Below, piece after piece: positions 63,770 through 64,000 of a stretch of DNA of 64,000 nt (positions are counted from its first letter, which is position 1; every line of letters begins with the position of its first letter). Location of the stretch: NCBI GenBank assembly GCA_964574215.1, contig CAZNLR010000027.1, positions 3,261 through 67,260 of the forward strand. The letters run 5' to 3'. This stretch comes from GCA-2725625 sp964574215. Lineage in GTDB: Bacteria; Pseudomonadota; Alphaproteobacteria; Rhodospirillales; UBA2165. Below the pieces are notes generated by a model. That model ran no database searches. It saw only the letters and a program-made list of their open reading frames with translations, and had not been told where the DNA came from. Made by a program: the position numbers and the translations under genes.

Positions 63770-63805
63770 TTAGAGAGTAGAATAAGGCTAGTATGACAAA
63801 AAAAG

Positions 63806-63843
63806 TTGTGACAAATGTTGTGACTAATCCGTGACATTGTGAC
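63806..63843. repeat. Right arm-type repeats (TTGTGAC)
   Basis: TTGTGAC at 63806-63812, 63818-63824 and 63837-63843, with a shorter GTGAC at 63831-63835. They end 99 bases before the right core and point the opposite way to the left set, giving the element symmetric ends. Confidence 0.6.
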
Positions 63844-63942
63844 GCAAAATATGGCCAGGATTATAAGATTACAAGTAAATTAATTGTTTGCAATCAATGG
63901 CTTGTTCAAATTTTTTCTGGTGGCGGCCTCGAATACTCATGT

Positions 63943-63997
63943 CTTAAAATCTTGTTCACGTAAGTGAGTTCCGGTTCAAGTCCGGACGCGGGCACCA
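63943..63997 (+). pseudogene. 3' part of a broken tRNA-Leu(UAA), attR-like
   Basis: From CTTAAAATCTTG through the variable arm, T arm, CGCGGGC and ACCA, matching exon 2 of the intact copy without mismatch; the match continues at least three bases to the window end. There is no 5' acceptor strand or D arm. The three bases before AAAA are CTT, as in an intronless gene, not the intron end ACG. It is probably the displaced 3' half of the gene whose 5' part is at 62480. Confidence 0.9.
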
Positions 63998-64000
63998 TTA

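Larger units (their letters stand above)
62512..63956. mobile_element. Putative 1.4-kb integrative element inserted in the tRNA-Leu anticodon arm
   Basis: Bounded by the 14-bp repeat CTTAAAATCTTGTT at 62512-62525 and 63943-63956. Joining the outer flanks at this repeat rebuilds an intronless tRNA-Leu(UAA) with an intact acceptor stem. Inside lie a complete intron-containing tRNA-Leu, one 218-residue gene, and TTGTGAC repeats near both ends. The contents are AT-richer than neighbouring genes. No integrase gene is present, so movement would need a recombinase from elsewhere, or this is a deleted remnant. The interpretation rests on structure, not homology. Confidence 0.6.

Overview
The window is chromosomal DNA from an alphaproteobacterium, probably a Rhodospirillales-type lineage. 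The evidence is gene order: ppx-rlmE with guaB nearby, pssA-psd, aroK-aroB-corC with a divergent xerD, J-domain gene-cobS-cobT beside bolA, ppiC-argJ-mutT beside secA, and an alphaproteobacterial RpoH and NADP isocitrate dehydrogenase. Most of the window reads as moderately GC-rich coding sequence. The exceptions are AT-rich intergenic stretches and an AT-richer segment at the right end.

Layout. 1-5300: guaB (cut by the window edge), a two-gene operon of a QueG-like Fe-S protein and a degenerate AMP-ligase-like protein, rlmE and ppx. 5400-11700: two methyl-accepting chemotaxis proteins, one with a globin domain and one with a periplasmic CxxCH haem motif, around tRNA-Gln(CUG), a LysR remnant and an MBL-fold hydrolase. 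12050-19050: an amidohydrolase/alpha-beta hydrolase pair, then a PadR-RND efflux operon. 19050-28120: pssA, psd, rpoH, a FixJ-type regulator, a six-PAS hybrid kinase broken by one frameshift, a LysM protein and a membrane protein. 28300-32660: LOG-family hydrolase, icd, rpmB, a small unknown gene and an MFS transporter. 32880-38620: cobT, cobS, J-domain gene, bolA, a ribbon-helix-helix regulator, DUF2889 and a ccdAB toxin-antitoxin pair. 38800-45660: CBS protein, CorC-like transporter, aroB, aroK, two secreted/membrane unknowns and xerD. 45860-51050: a TetR-adaptor-RND efflux operon. 51300-62380: tungsten/molybdenum aldehyde oxidoreductase, cysH-cysC, secA, ppiC, argJ, mutT, a CinA-type domain protein and a flavin reductase-like protein.

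The most unusual locus is 62480-64000. An intronless tRNA-Leu(UAA) gene is split in its anticodon arm into a 5' part (62480-62525) and a 3' part (63943-63997), which share a 14-bp overlap like an attachment-site core. Between them lie about 1.4 kb of AT-richer DNA. This carries a complete second tRNA-Leu(UAA) interrupted at U34/A35 by a 211-nt group I intron of the small Azoarcus (IC3) type, one 218-residue protein of unknown function, and TTGTGAC repeats placed about 100 bp inside each end in opposite orientations. No integrase is visible. The simplest reading is a very small integrative element, or what is left of one, that broke its target tRNA and carries an intron-split replacement.

Two RND pumps with their own repressors, two redox or gas-sensing chemoreceptors, the PAS kinase and the aldehyde oxidoreductase suggest an organism that follows oxygen or redox gradients. 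That is an inference from gene content.
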